The notes under the pieces are model-generated. The model worked only from the letters and a program-made list of their open reading frames with translations, did not search any database and was not told the DNA's origin. Shown here piece after piece: positions 17,391 to 24,900 of a DNA stretch of 59,455 nucleotides; the first letter of the stretch is position 1; each line of letters starts with the position of its first letter. The translations under genes were made by a program, and so were the position numbers. Location of the stretch: contig JAFXSM010000032.1 in the NCBI GenBank assembly GCA_017525605.1, positions 1-59,455 of the forward strand. The letters are read 5' to 3'. This DNA comes from Treponema sp. (lineage in GTDB: Bacteria; Spirochaetota; Spirochaetia; Treponematales; Treponemataceae).

Positions 17391-18506
17391 TTACAGTTCG
17401 GCGTCGATTTGGAGGCATTTCCGGGCGGAGATGTCGCGGTATTTGTCGAGGTAGTTGCTCCCGAAATGGACGGTTATGAATCCGGTCTTTATCCAGTCGT
17501 GGGGGGCGAGGGCTTCGTCGCAGAACGTCTCTATCCAGAAGTCCCTGCTGGTTTTCTCGCGGGCATTCAGCTCGCCGATCGCGTCCTTGATTGGCTTTTT
17601 TATGTCGCGTCCCGGGTTCGGGGTGGATTCCGGGAGGGCGAGCCGCTGCTGGATGACCTTGAAGCTGATGTTGAACTGCCCGGTGCGCGCGATTTCCCTG
17701 CAGTTTATCCGCGCAAGGTAGAATATCGCCTCGGTCAGGTCGTAGCCCCTGTTCGAGAGCTTGTAGCTGTAGTTCGGCATTATCTCGTACTGGGAGATGA
17801 TGAAGTTCCAGTTGTTCTCGGTTTCGAGCTGGACGCGGCAGGTGTTGTTGTCGATTGCGGCCTTGCGGAACATGTGCCCGAGGACCCACTTGTAGTTCGT
17901 CTTCCGGTTCCCCCTGCCCTCCGTCCTTGAGCCCTCGACCAGTATCGTCATCAGCGATTTCATGCCGATTTTGAATCCCTTCCTCGCGGAGTCGATGCTC
18001 CCGTAAAGCTCCTCGTCCACAAGCTCCTGGAGCGGAAATTCGACGTAGTCCCTCCTAAGCGTCCTGTTGCTGAACGCCTGCTGGTTGATTTTCGTCGCGA
18101 TGAACCTGAAGAGCTTTTTCGCCGGCTGCGGCAGCCCTTTCTCGATGTCGGAGAAGCGGAACGTGATTTCGGTCGTGTAGTCCTCGGTCGTCTGCTTTAT
18201 TTTTATGCTGGAGTTGTCAGCGGCCTGGAAAAGCTCCAGGAGCCTGCTTGAGCTGTGGCTTATGTCCTTCTGCCTGTCTGCGAGCAGCGTCAGGTTCTTC
18301 GAGTTCGATATGCTTTTCTGCAGCAGGTCTATCGTCGGGCTGTTCGGCGTGTCGAAGTACGGGGATGTCGGCGTTGTCGTGTCGTTCCCGTCGCTTCCGT
18401 CCTGCATCCCGCATTGCGTCCCGCATTCTGCGCCCGGCACCTCGTCGAAAAGCACGATTTCGCTCTCTGCCTGCCTTTTCTTCGTCCTGCTTGTTTTTCT
18501 CTTCAT
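17391..18506 (-). CDS. Plasmid replication initiator (Rep, winged-helix type)
   Basis: A 371-residue protein placed between the iterons and the partition genes. The first 60 residues are a basic, low-complexity tail. From about residue 90 the sequence resembles Rep_3/RepA-type initiators with two winged-helix domains (FRFSDIEKGLPQPAKKLFRFIATKIN; then YSYKLSNRGYDLTEAIFYLARINCREIARTGQFNISFKVI). Such proteins bind iterons as monomers and open the origin. GGGAAG precedes the ATG. It is the third gene of a parA - small protein - rep unit. Family assignment is from pattern and context, not from an alignment. Confidence 0.82.
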   Translation of the reverse strand: MKRKTSRTKKRQAESEIVLFDEVPGAECGTQCGMQDGSDGNDTTTPTSPYFDTPNSPTIDLLQKSISNSKNLTLLADRQKDISHSSSRLLELFQAADNSSIKIKQTTEDYTTEITFRFSDIEKGLPQPAKKLFRFIATKINQQAFSNRTLRRDYVEFPLQELVDEELYGSIDSARKGFKIGMKSLMTILVEGSRTEGRGNRKTNYKWVLGHMFRKAAIDNNTCRVQLETENNWNFIISQYEIMPNYSYKLSNRGYDLTEAIFYLARINCREIARTGQFNISFKVIQQRLALPESTPNPGRDIKKPIKDAIGELNAREKTSRDFWIETFCDEALAPHDWIKTGFITVHFGSNYLDKYRDISARKCLQIDAEL

Positions 18507-18536
18507 GTGTTTTCTTCCCGCCTGTTTTTCCGTGCG

Positions 18537-18815
18537 CTATTTTTTCTCGTAAACGCCGCTTGAGCTTATGACGAGGTTGCCTTCCTCGCATTGCCTTACG
18601 AGGTAGTCCACGCTCGTCTCTATCAGCTTCCTGAGCGTCAGCCGCCTTTTTATGCAGAATTCCTTGTAACGCGCGATGTCGCTCGTCCTGAATTTCGCGA
18701 GGTACGCGCTGACTGTCTCCTCCGCGTTTTCCCTCGTCTCCTCCGCCTGACGCTCCGCCTGCTTTGCCTGAAGGTTCTCTATGTTGAATTTGAGGTCGCT
18801 CTTCTTGATTGGCAT
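18537..18815 (-). CDS. Small putative partition partner (ribbon-helix-helix-like)
   Basis: A 92-residue protein with a Gln/Glu/Ala-rich helical N-terminus and a C-terminal half (RYKEFCIKRRLTLRKLIETSVDYLV) that looks like a ribbon-helix-helix DNA-binding fold. It starts 3 bp after the parA stop, its ribosome site GGGGGAA lying within the end of parA, and rep follows 30 bp later. Small DNA-binding proteins paired with a ParA ATPase are the centromere-binding partners in type Ib partition systems. The role is inferred from this arrangement. Confidence 0.75.
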   Translation of the reverse strand: MPIKKSDLKFNIENLQAKQAERQAEETRENAEETVSAYLAKFRTSDIARYKEFCIKRRLTLRKLIETSVDYLVRQCEEGNLVISSSGVYEKK

Positions 18816-18818
18816 TTT

Positions 18819-19568
18819 TTATTCCCCCGCGATGTCGCTCACGATTCTGCCGATTGTCTCGATTGTCTCCCGCTTCGTCTCGCCGTAGTTGAGGACGACG
18901 TCCTTCAGCATGACCGTCTTCTTGAAAGTCTGGTCGGTCGGGATGACGAACGTTTTGTAGTCGAGCTTGAGCAGTGCTTCCTTCGCGAGCTTGCTGACTG
19001 TGAGCCTGTTGTCGTCGCAGTTGAGTATCACTCCCTTGATTTCGGGCTTCGCGCTGCGCTTTCTCTTCTGGAACGACTTGATGTTCGAGTCGAACACGTC
19101 GAACCCGTTTGCCGAGTACATGTCGAGCAGGAGCACCGGGTAAACGTAGTCGGTCGCGGTGTAGATGTTCTCCTCGAACAGGTCGAAGCTCGGCGCGGTG
19201 TCGATGACCGCGTATTCGAACCCGCCTTTCGCTATCTCGTCCATGAGGTCGCAGAACACGAACGGCTCGGACGCGGATTTCGTCTGCCTGTATTCCCGGA
19301 GAGAGCTGTCGAACGGGTCGCTCGTGAGGACGTAGAGGTTGTCGATTTTGTCCGCCTTCGTCAGCGCGTTCAGCGGCTCGATTTTTCCCGAGAGCACGTC
19401 CGAAAGCTGGTGCGTCACTTTGCTTATGAGCGTGTTCCCGCTGTTCGCCTGCGGGTCGGTGTCGATGAGCACCGTCTTTCCGAGTTTTGCGAGTCCTGCC
19501 GCGACTGTTATCGAAATCGTCGATTTTCCGACCCCGCCTTTGTTGTTTGCGAATGTTATGACTTTCAT
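18819..19568 (-). CDS. parA: ParA-family partition ATPase
   Basis: A 249-residue Walker-type ATPase. The start at 19568 is chosen because MKVITFANNKGGVGKST begins the deviant Walker A motif directly and AGGA lies 8 nt upstream; a longer in-frame extension to 19889 only translates the AT-rich repeats. Other motifs are LIDTDPQANSGNT, YAVIDTAPS and a C-terminal helix. No N-terminal helix-turn-helix is present, so this is the short, type Ib-like form. It moves plasmid copies over the nucleoid with the downstream small partner. Confidence 0.95.
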   Translation of the reverse strand: MKVITFANNKGGVGKSTISITVAAGLAKLGKTVLIDTDPQANSGNTLISKVTHQLSDVLSGKIEPLNALTKADKIDNLYVLTSDPFDSSLREYRQTKSASEPFVFCDLMDEIAKGGFEYAVIDTAPSFDLFEENIYTATDYVYPVLLLDMYSANGFDVFDSNIKSFQKRKRSAKPEIKGVILNCDDNRLTVSKLAKEALLKLDYKTFVIPTDQTFKKTVMLKDVVLNYGETKRETIETIGRIVSDIAGE

Positions 19569-19652
19569 CTGATTTTTCCTGGTGATTGTGTTTTTTGTGA
19601 TTTTTTTTGTGATTTCAGCATAAATCCTGTCGGAGCATTTTTCAAGATGTCG

Positions 19653-19775
19653 ATATATATGATTGTATATATTTATATATGTTCCTATATATTTATATAT
19701 AAACGTATATAAAAAATATATATGTTTATATATACGCTCGTATATAAATATATATAAACGTATATAAATATATAC
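19653..19775. repeat. AT-rich TATATA repeat array, putative centromere/operator
   Basis: About 120 bp made almost only of A and T, with recurring units such as TATATAAACGTATATA and TATATATTTATATAT interrupted by rare C/G steps (ACGTATA, CGCTCG). It lies 85 bp upstream of parA, the usual place for a type Ib partition site that also represses the par promoter. The rest of the 19569-19976 gap holds a weak hairpin and the bioY promoter. Confidence 0.6.
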
Positions 19776-19778
19776 GCG

Positions 19779-19819
19779 AAAAAAAGCCCTTCGAGGATTC
19801 GTTTTGGGCGGCTTTTTTT
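19779..19819 (+). terminator. Possible hairpin terminator between par and bio units
   Basis: AAAAAAAGCC (19779-19788) can pair with GGCTTTTTTT (19810-19819). Both neighbouring genes read away from it, so it would act as an insulator. The stem is mostly A-T. Confidence 0.35.
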
Positions 19820-19909
19820 TGTTTTTTGGGAAATATGTCGATTTGGGGGTAAAACGCAGCCACGGGGCTATAAACAGCGTTTTAGGCAAGATGGATTTTT
19901 GCCGTTCTT

Positions 19910-19945
19910 GTTGACATTGCCTCGAAAAATGCCTAGATTGTCAAC
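19910..19945 (+). promoter_or_regulatory. bioY promoter overlapped by an inverted repeat (BirA-like operator)
   Basis: TTGACA (19911-19916), 17-bp spacer, TAGATT (19934-19939). The promoter is bracketed by the inverted repeat GTTGACA (19910-19916) and TGTCAAC (19939-19945). BirA operators in other bacteria have the same form, GTTAAC-like half-sites about 15-22 bp apart, so biotin-dependent repression is likely. No separate riboswitch is visible in the 37 nt before the ATG. Confidence 0.6.
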
Positions 19946-19976
19946 TACTTTTTTTCTAATCGAGGTTTACAATAAA

Positions 19977-20621
19977 ATGAACAAGAATGTCTTGCGCATG
20001 GTCATCATCGCGTTTTTTGCGGCAGTCATCTGCGTGACGGGTTTTTTCAAAGTGCCGGTTCCTGGAATCCCTTCCGGAATCGTCCTGCAGAATGCGGTCT
20101 GCATTCTGACAGCTGTTCTCATCGGCGGTTTTCTTGGCGGCTCTCCTGCCGTTCTTTTTACGGTCGTCGGTCTTCTCGGCGTTCCGATTTATGCCGGCTG
20201 GATTGGCGGTTTCTCCCTTCTCACGAACGTTTCCGGCGGATTTCGGATTGGGTTCGCGTTCGGTGCGGTCGTTGCGGGTGTCATCGCCGGGAAGGCTTCC
20301 GTCGAGGACAGGCGCGTGTCGGCTCCGTATGCCGTTCGGATTTCGCTTGCGGTCGTGGCCGGGATGATTGCCGTCTATGTTCCTGAAATCTTCTATGTGA
20401 TTCATTTTTATTCGGGCGACGTTTATACAGAGGCGACGGTCGCGCGTCTCGGTCTTGACGCTTCTCTGGTCGGTCAGCCTGTGGGGACTGCTGGCGCGAT
20501 GAAAGTATTCTTCGGGATGTTCTTCCTTCCTTTTATGGCAGGCGATTTGATAAAATCAGTCGTTGCGGTTTTGCTCGCGCTGAAAATCCGTCCGGTCGTC
20601 GCACAGTATTTTTACGGCTGA
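19977..20621 (+). CDS. bioY: BioY, biotin-binding S component of an ECF transporter
   Basis: A 214-residue membrane protein with about six hydrophobic segments and the BioY hallmark PVPGIPSGIVLQNAVCILTA near the N-terminus, then GGFLGG, GLLGVPIYAG and GGFRIGF. It binds biotin and docks to the energising module encoded next. The ATG at 19977 has GAGG 11 nt upstream; longer upstream reading is untranslated promoter. With no biotin synthesis genes in the window, uptake is the only biotin route visible here. Confidence 0.93.
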   Translation: MNKNVLRMVIIAFFAAVICVTGFFKVPVPGIPSGIVLQNAVCILTAVLIGGFLGGSPAVLFTVVGLLGVPIYAGWIGGFSLLTNVSGGFRIGFAFGAVVAGVIAGKASVEDRRVSAPYAVRISLAVVAGMIAVYVPEIFYVIHFYSGDVYTEATVARLGLDASLVGQPVGTAGAMKVFFGMFFLPFMAGDLIKSVVAVLLALKIRPVVAQYFYG

Positions 20622-20637
20622 AATTTTGCGCGAGCAA

Positions 20638-20684
20638 TTTTTTGAATCAGTTTTTGAATCAATTTTTGAATCAATTTTGAATCG
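20638..20684. repeat. Short tandem repeat in the bioY-bioM gap
   Basis: Four imperfect copies of a 13-14 bp unit, TTTTTGAATCAAT, lie between bioY and the ATPase gene. They may only be slippage-prone spacer; no structure is obvious. Confidence 0.6.
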
Positions 20685-20698
20685 GTTTAAGGGAAAAT

Positions 20699-21418
20699 AT
20701 GAGCCAGATTGTTGTTGAGAATGTGTCGAAATCTTACAGGACGTTCAGCGGAATTCACCATGCGGTGAAGAATGTCTCGTTCTCGGTCGATGAGGGGACT
20801 GTCACTCTGATTGGCGGCGAGAACGGATCGGGTAAGAGCGTCCTGATGAACATAATCGCAGGGCTTGAGAAACCTGATTCGGGAAGCGTCAAGGTCTCAG
20901 GCGGGGTGGGGCTGGTGTTTCAGGAAGCCGACACCCAGATTCTTGGCGAGACCCCGAGGGAGGATGTCGCTGTCGGCCCGAAAAATCAGAAGAAGAGCAG
21001 GAAGGAAATCGATGCTCTCGTCGAGTCCGCGCTTTCCCAGACGCTCCTTTCCGAAAAGGCTGATTTTCCGTCTCGTTTCCTTTCCGGCGGTCAGAAGCGG
21101 AGGCTCGCGGTCGCCTGCATGATTGCGATGGAAAATTCCGTGATAATTTTTGACGAGCCGTATGCGAACCTCGATTTCGGCGGAGTCAAGCAGGTCAATT
21201 CTCTGATTAGGAAGCTGAAGGAGAGCGGGCGCACGGTGCTGATTCTCTCCCACGAGCTTGAGAAATGCCTTGCGCTTGCCGACAGGTTCATCGTCCTTTT
21301 CAGGGGCGACAAAGTTTTTGACGGGAAACCTGAGGACGCTCTCAGGGAGAACCTTGAAGATTGGAACATCAGGAATCCTCTCGTCCGCTACGAGAAGCTT
21401 TCCGATTTGGTCTGGTAG
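20699..21418 (+). CDS. bioM: ECF transporter ATPase (BioM/EcfA)
   Basis: A 239-residue ABC ATPase of the ECF class: Walker A GGENGSGKS (about residues 39-47), Q-loop VFQEADTQIL (the ADxQ form typical of ECF ATPases), signature LSGGQKRRLAVA, Walker B VIIFDEP, and switch His in ILSHE. AAGGGA precedes the ATG. It is the only ECF ATPase in the cluster, so it probably works as a homodimer as in BioMNY. EcfT starts 12 bp after its stop. Confidence 0.93.
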   Translation: MSQIVVENVSKSYRTFSGIHHAVKNVSFSVDEGTVTLIGGENGSGKSVLMNIIAGLEKPDSGSVKVSGGVGLVFQEADTQILGETPREDVAVGPKNQKKSRKEIDALVESALSQTLLSEKADFPSRFLSGGQKRRLAVACMIAMENSVIIFDEPYANLDFGGVKQVNSLIRKLKESGRTVLILSHELEKCLALADRFIVLFRGDKVFDGKPEDALRENLEDWNIRNPLVRYEKLSDLVW

Positions 21419-21430
21419 GCGGATTTGTTC

Positions 21431-22171
21431 ATGTCAGATTTTCCGATTTTTTCATACAGGCAGGGCGACACTTTCGTCCATAAAATCCCTTCGTGGCTGA
21501 AAATCCTTTTCATTCCGGCGTTCAATGTCGCTGTGTTCCTCGTTGACTGGCGCGCGTCGCTCTTTTTCGTCCCCGCGTTCTTCGCTCTTTTCTGCGCCTT
21601 GCGTTTTCCCCTTCGTGAGCAGCTGAACGACATGAAGCCGGTCTTTTATTACGGGTTCTTCCTTTATTTCGTGAATTTCTTCGTGCAGTTCTGCTCGATT
21701 TTCATGAGCGCGTTTTTCGATTGCGAAGGCGCGTTCGTCTTTTTGGGATTTGCGGATTTTTTCAGGCGGATTTTCGATATCGCGTCCGTCTCGCTTTCTT
21801 CTGCCGTGCGCGAGGCCGGGACTGCCAAATTCTGCGTCCGGTTCTGCGCGTGCGTCCAAAGCTGCTCGCTCATGTTCAGGACTTCCTCGCCGACGCAAAT
21901 CCGCTACGGGATAGAGGACATCGAGGTTTTCATCCGAAAGCTGATTCCAGGCTGCCATAAAGACGCGAAATTCGCGCTTGCCGTCTCGATGCTCCTGATT
22001 TTCATCCCGACCGTGTTCAGGATTTGGGGCGAGCTTACGAGGGCATGGAAGGCGCGCGGGGGAAAAACTTCCCTCCGAATGATACTCGTTTTGATCCCCG
22101 AGCTTTTTTCGGTGGGACTTCGTTTTGCGTACAACACATCCCGCGCTCTTGTCTGCCGAATGTCGAGTTGA
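21431..22171 (+). CDS. bioN: ECF transporter transmembrane component (BioN/EcfT)
   Basis: A 246-residue protein with several membrane segments and the EcfT coupling-helix motif A-R-G seen as TRAWKARGGK, preceded by the second helix region SLMFRTSSPTQI. It couples the ATPase to BioY. ATG at 21431 is preferred to the upstream TTG. Third gene of the biotin transporter; no terminator is visible after it. Confidence 0.9.
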   Translation: MSDFPIFSYRQGDTFVHKIPSWLKILFIPAFNVAVFLVDWRASLFFVPAFFALFCALRFPLREQLNDMKPVFYYGFFLYFVNFFVQFCSIFMSAFFDCEGAFVFLGFADFFRRIFDIASVSLSSAVREAGTAKFCVRFCACVQSCSLMFRTSSPTQIRYGIEDIEVFIRKLIPGCHKDAKFALAVSMLLIFIPTVFRIWGELTRAWKARGGKTSLRMILVLIPELFSVGLRFAYNTSRALVCRMSS

Positions 22172-22284
22172 TGAAAAATTTTTCTTCGATTCACGAGTGA
22201 GTTCAATAAAATGTAGGAAAATTCAATTTGTTTTGCCTTAGAATGGAGATGCAAATTTTCTATTCGAAAAATGGAGGCAAAATT

Positions 22285-24627
22285 TTGAAAAAAACTAAAT
22301 TCGGCTTCGCGCTTGCTTCGCTCGCACTTTTGGGGGCTTCGGCATTTGCGAACAAAATCACCTTGAACGGAAAGGAATTCGACAGCATTCAGTCCGCTCT
22401 CGATTCAATCTCCGACGCCGGCTCCTACAACATCGTGCTTGAGCCTGGCGTTTACAACGAAGTTCTTTACTACAAGGGACCTGCGGACATCAAAATCTCA
22501 GGAAAGACTTCGAAGAAATACGGCTCTGACGTCGTGATTTCCGAATGCAACGACGGCGACCTCTACAAGCAGAAGAGGGCTGCTTCGGCGCAGAACGGAA
22601 GATGTATTTTCGAATTCGAGGGAACTGGAAACCTCACTTTCGAGAATCTCACGATGGAGAACACTTATTCGAGGAAGACCGGAAAAGGCTCGAACACTCA
22701 GGCGGAGACAATCGGATTCGACTCCACGGGAAATCTTGCCGCATACAACTGCGCTTTCAAGTCGCATCAGGACACTTTGCGCATGACGGGAAAGTCATGG
22801 TTCTACGACTGCTACGTCGAGGGCGACACTGACTTTATCTGGATGGAAGCGAAGGGAGTCGTCGCATTGTTCGAGAACTGCGAGATAAAGGCACTTTTCG
22901 ACGAGAAATCACAGTGCATCATCGGCGCGCCTAGAATGAATTACGGAACGAAGGCCGGAAAAGGTCTCGTAATCTACAACTCGAAAATCTACAGGGACGA
23001 CACTCCGAAAGGCGAGGTTGAACAGTCCTATGCACTTGCCCGCACCCCGTGGAATTCAGGCTACTACAATCAGGTCGCTTACGTTAACGACGACTTAAGG
23101 GGCGTGAACCAGACTCTCTGGCAGGGCGACCCGCTCCTTGCCGAGGGCGTTGCGAAGACGACAATCGGCTGGAAGATTGACGAGGCTACACTCAAGACTT
23201 TGGGAGTAGATGCGAATGGCAGGGACGACGTTCTTTCCAAGAAGGAGATTTCAAGAGAGTATTCAGGCCGCCGCGCAATCCTCAACAGGGTGTTCGATTT
23301 CTCAAGGAACGCGTTCAGGAAGGATTACGAGTCGAACTGGAAAATCGACGAGTTCATAAGGAAGAACGGCTGGAATGTCGCTGCGGACAAGTCGAAGGAG
23401 CTTGCTTCCGGCGAGAAAGAGGCGGCAATCAGCGTTTACGATTTCTCTAAAGATGTTTCTTCTTACTCTGACCTTTCAGTCAAGGGATTCGAGAATGCGT
23501 CTGGCGTGAACGTCGCGAAATCGGAAGTTCCTTACATCGTCGGAAACGAGGGCAGCGAGATTTCGTTCAATGTCTCTTCAAAATCCCTTGTGACCGTTTA
23601 CGGACTTTTCTCTGGAAAGGCTGAGATTTCCCTCGGCTCGCAGGGCTCCGGAATCCTCGACTTCAACAACGGCTCGAAGGTCGCTGAGAAGGCGTGCGCG
23701 TATGTCGTTTACGAGAAAAAGGGCACTGTGAAAATCAAGGCTCTCGGAAAAACCTGCATCTCGAAAATCATCGTCGAGACTGACCCGAAAATCGCTTTTG
23801 CCCCTGTAAAATCGATTTCGGTCACGTCAAAGGACGGCGCGACCGAGCTCAAGGCGCGCGCGAAGCTTCAGATGTTCGCCACGTTGAATCCTGTTCTCGC
23901 TTCGAACAGGGATTACGTCTGGTCTGTTTCTGACGAAAAGGCCGCTTCGATCAACGAATTCGGAGTTCTCCGCGCGAATGCGAACGACGAGGACAAAATC
24001 GTCACTGTGACTGCGACTTCAAGGGACGCGAAAAAAGTTTCTGGCTCGGCTCAGGTAAAAATCCTCAAGGTCAACCCGAACGAATTCACTGCGACATGGT
24101 TCGGAAGCATCGAATCTTCTAAGACGTTCGAGGGCGAGAGCGACAACTCTGCGGTCGCTTCTGTCGGAAAAGCCGTTCCGTTCGGAAAGACCGGAAAATG
24201 GGCTTGCAACACTTCGAAATTCAACGCGAGCTTCTCCGACGGCGGAATCTCTTACGAGGGCTTCCCTGCAAAAATCGAGGGTGACGACAAAATCTACGTC
24301 GATTTCCCTTTCACTGCTATGAAGGATTTGCAGATTAAGTCGATAGCTGTATCGTTCGGAAACCACGGAACTTCGAACATCGGAGTCCTCTTCTCCGTAA
24401 TCAGGAACGGCGAGGCTGAGGAAATCATGGACGACACCACAAGAAAGTGCCGCCAGATAAAGAAAGTCTATGACGACGAAGGTCTTCTGGACACGATTGA
24501 AGTTGCTGCGGGCGAGACAATCACTTTGAGAATCCAGCTCTACGGCTACAACGGAAGCGAAATCGACATCGCGAAGGGCAAGGCACCGACAATCGGAACA
24601 GTTCAGCTCTCTGGCTTGGCGAAATAA
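22285..24627 (+). CDS. Secreted pectinesterase-family protein (CE8) with Ig-like domain
   Basis: A 780-residue protein. The TTG start at 22285 is chosen because GGAGG lies 7 nt upstream and the product then begins with a clean signal peptide (MKKTKFGFALASLALLGASA). Residues about 25-350 form the right-handed beta-helix of carbohydrate esterase family 8, with AFKSHQDTLR, the catalytic GDTDFIW segment and a later ARTPWN. The Trp replacing the usual Phe-Gly after DFI is mild divergence. A bacterial Ig-like (BIG2-type) domain follows (VSVTSKDGATELKARAKLQMF... region), then a C-terminal beta module. It removes methyl esters from pectin, opening it to other enzymes. A 3' palindrome and terminator follow. 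Confidence 0.88.
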   Translation: MKKTKFGFALASLALLGASAFANKITLNGKEFDSIQSALDSISDAGSYNIVLEPGVYNEVLYYKGPADIKISGKTSKKYGSDVVISECNDGDLYKQKRAASAQNGRCIFEFEGTGNLTFENLTMENTYSRKTGKGSNTQAETIGFDSTGNLAAYNCAFKSHQDTLRMTGKSWFYDCYVEGDTDFIWMEAKGVVALFENCEIKALFDEKSQCIIGAPRMNYGTKAGKGLVIYNSKIYRDDTPKGEVEQSYALARTPWNSGYYNQVAYVNDDLRGVNQTLWQGDPLLAEGVAKTTIGWKIDEATLKTLGVDANGRDDVLSKKEISREYSGRRAILNRVFDFSRNAFRKDYESNWKIDEFIRKNGWNVAADKSKELASGEKEAAISVYDFSKDVSSYSDLSVKGFENASGVNVAKSEVPYIVGNEGSEISFNVSSKSLVTVYGLFSGKAEISLGSQGSGILDFNNGSKVAEKACAYVVYEKKGTVKIKALGKTCISKIIVETDPKIAFAPVKSISVTSKDGATELKARAKLQMFATLNPVLASNRDYVWSVSDEKAASINEFGVLRANANDEDKIVTVTATSRDAKKVSGSAQVKILKVNPNEFTATWFGSIESSKTFEGESDNSAVASVGKAVPFGKTGKWACNTSKFNASFSDGGISYEGFPAKIEGDDKIYVDFPFTAMKDLQIKSIAVSFGNHGTSNIGVLFSVIRNGEAEEIMDDTTRKCRQIKKVYDDEGLLDTIEVAAGETITLRIQLYGYNGSEIDIAKGKAPTIGTVQLSGLAK

Positions 24628-24633
24628 AGTTAG

Positions 24634-24816
24634 GTCGAATGCCGAGTTTTACGAACGCAAAGCTGGAAACAAGCGGAGGCGAGGTTCCGATGCCAAAGAC
24701 ACTAAACATCGCAAACGATGTTAACGCCACCGCGTAGCGGTACTGCCGTCTTTGGCATCGGGTTCTCGCCGGGAGCTTGTTTCCAACATTTACAATCAGC
24801 ATTAACTCGGCATTTG
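24634..24816 (-). repeat. 3'-UTR palindromic element, copy 1
   Basis: A 183-nt imperfect palindrome between the pectinesterase stop and its terminator. The conserved apical hairpin ACCGC-TAC-GCGGT (core 24726-24747) is on the minus strand, opposite to the other copies. Flanking stems are CCGATGCCAAAGAC/GTCTTTGGCATCGG and TTGGAAACAAGC/GCTTGTTTCCAG. The apical part carries about 20 extra nt (a CATCG-CAAA-CGATG hairpin) not found in the others. Outer ends are GTCGAATGCCGAGTT and its near-complement AACTCGGCATT. Confidence 0.8.
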
Positions 24817-24841
24817 CCCAAACTAACGATTATCTATTTTT

Positions 24842-24882
24842 AATGCGGTTACGGTTTTTCAATCGATGACCGCATTTTTTTT
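24842..24882 (+). terminator. Intrinsic terminator of the pectinesterase gene
   Basis: AATGCGGT pairs with ACCGCATT around a 19-nt loop and is followed by eight T. Confidence 0.85.
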
Positions 24883-24900
24883 GTGTGGTATCTTATCCGC

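Noticed and set aside
19569..19889. N-terminal extension of ParA to 19889
   Set aside because: The extra residues are a Tyr/Ile-rich translation of the AT array; the Walker motif starts right at the ATG at 19568 with a ribosome site.
19946..19976. Riboswitch before bioY
   Set aside because: Only about 30 nt separate the promoter from the ATG, too short for a known riboswitch class.
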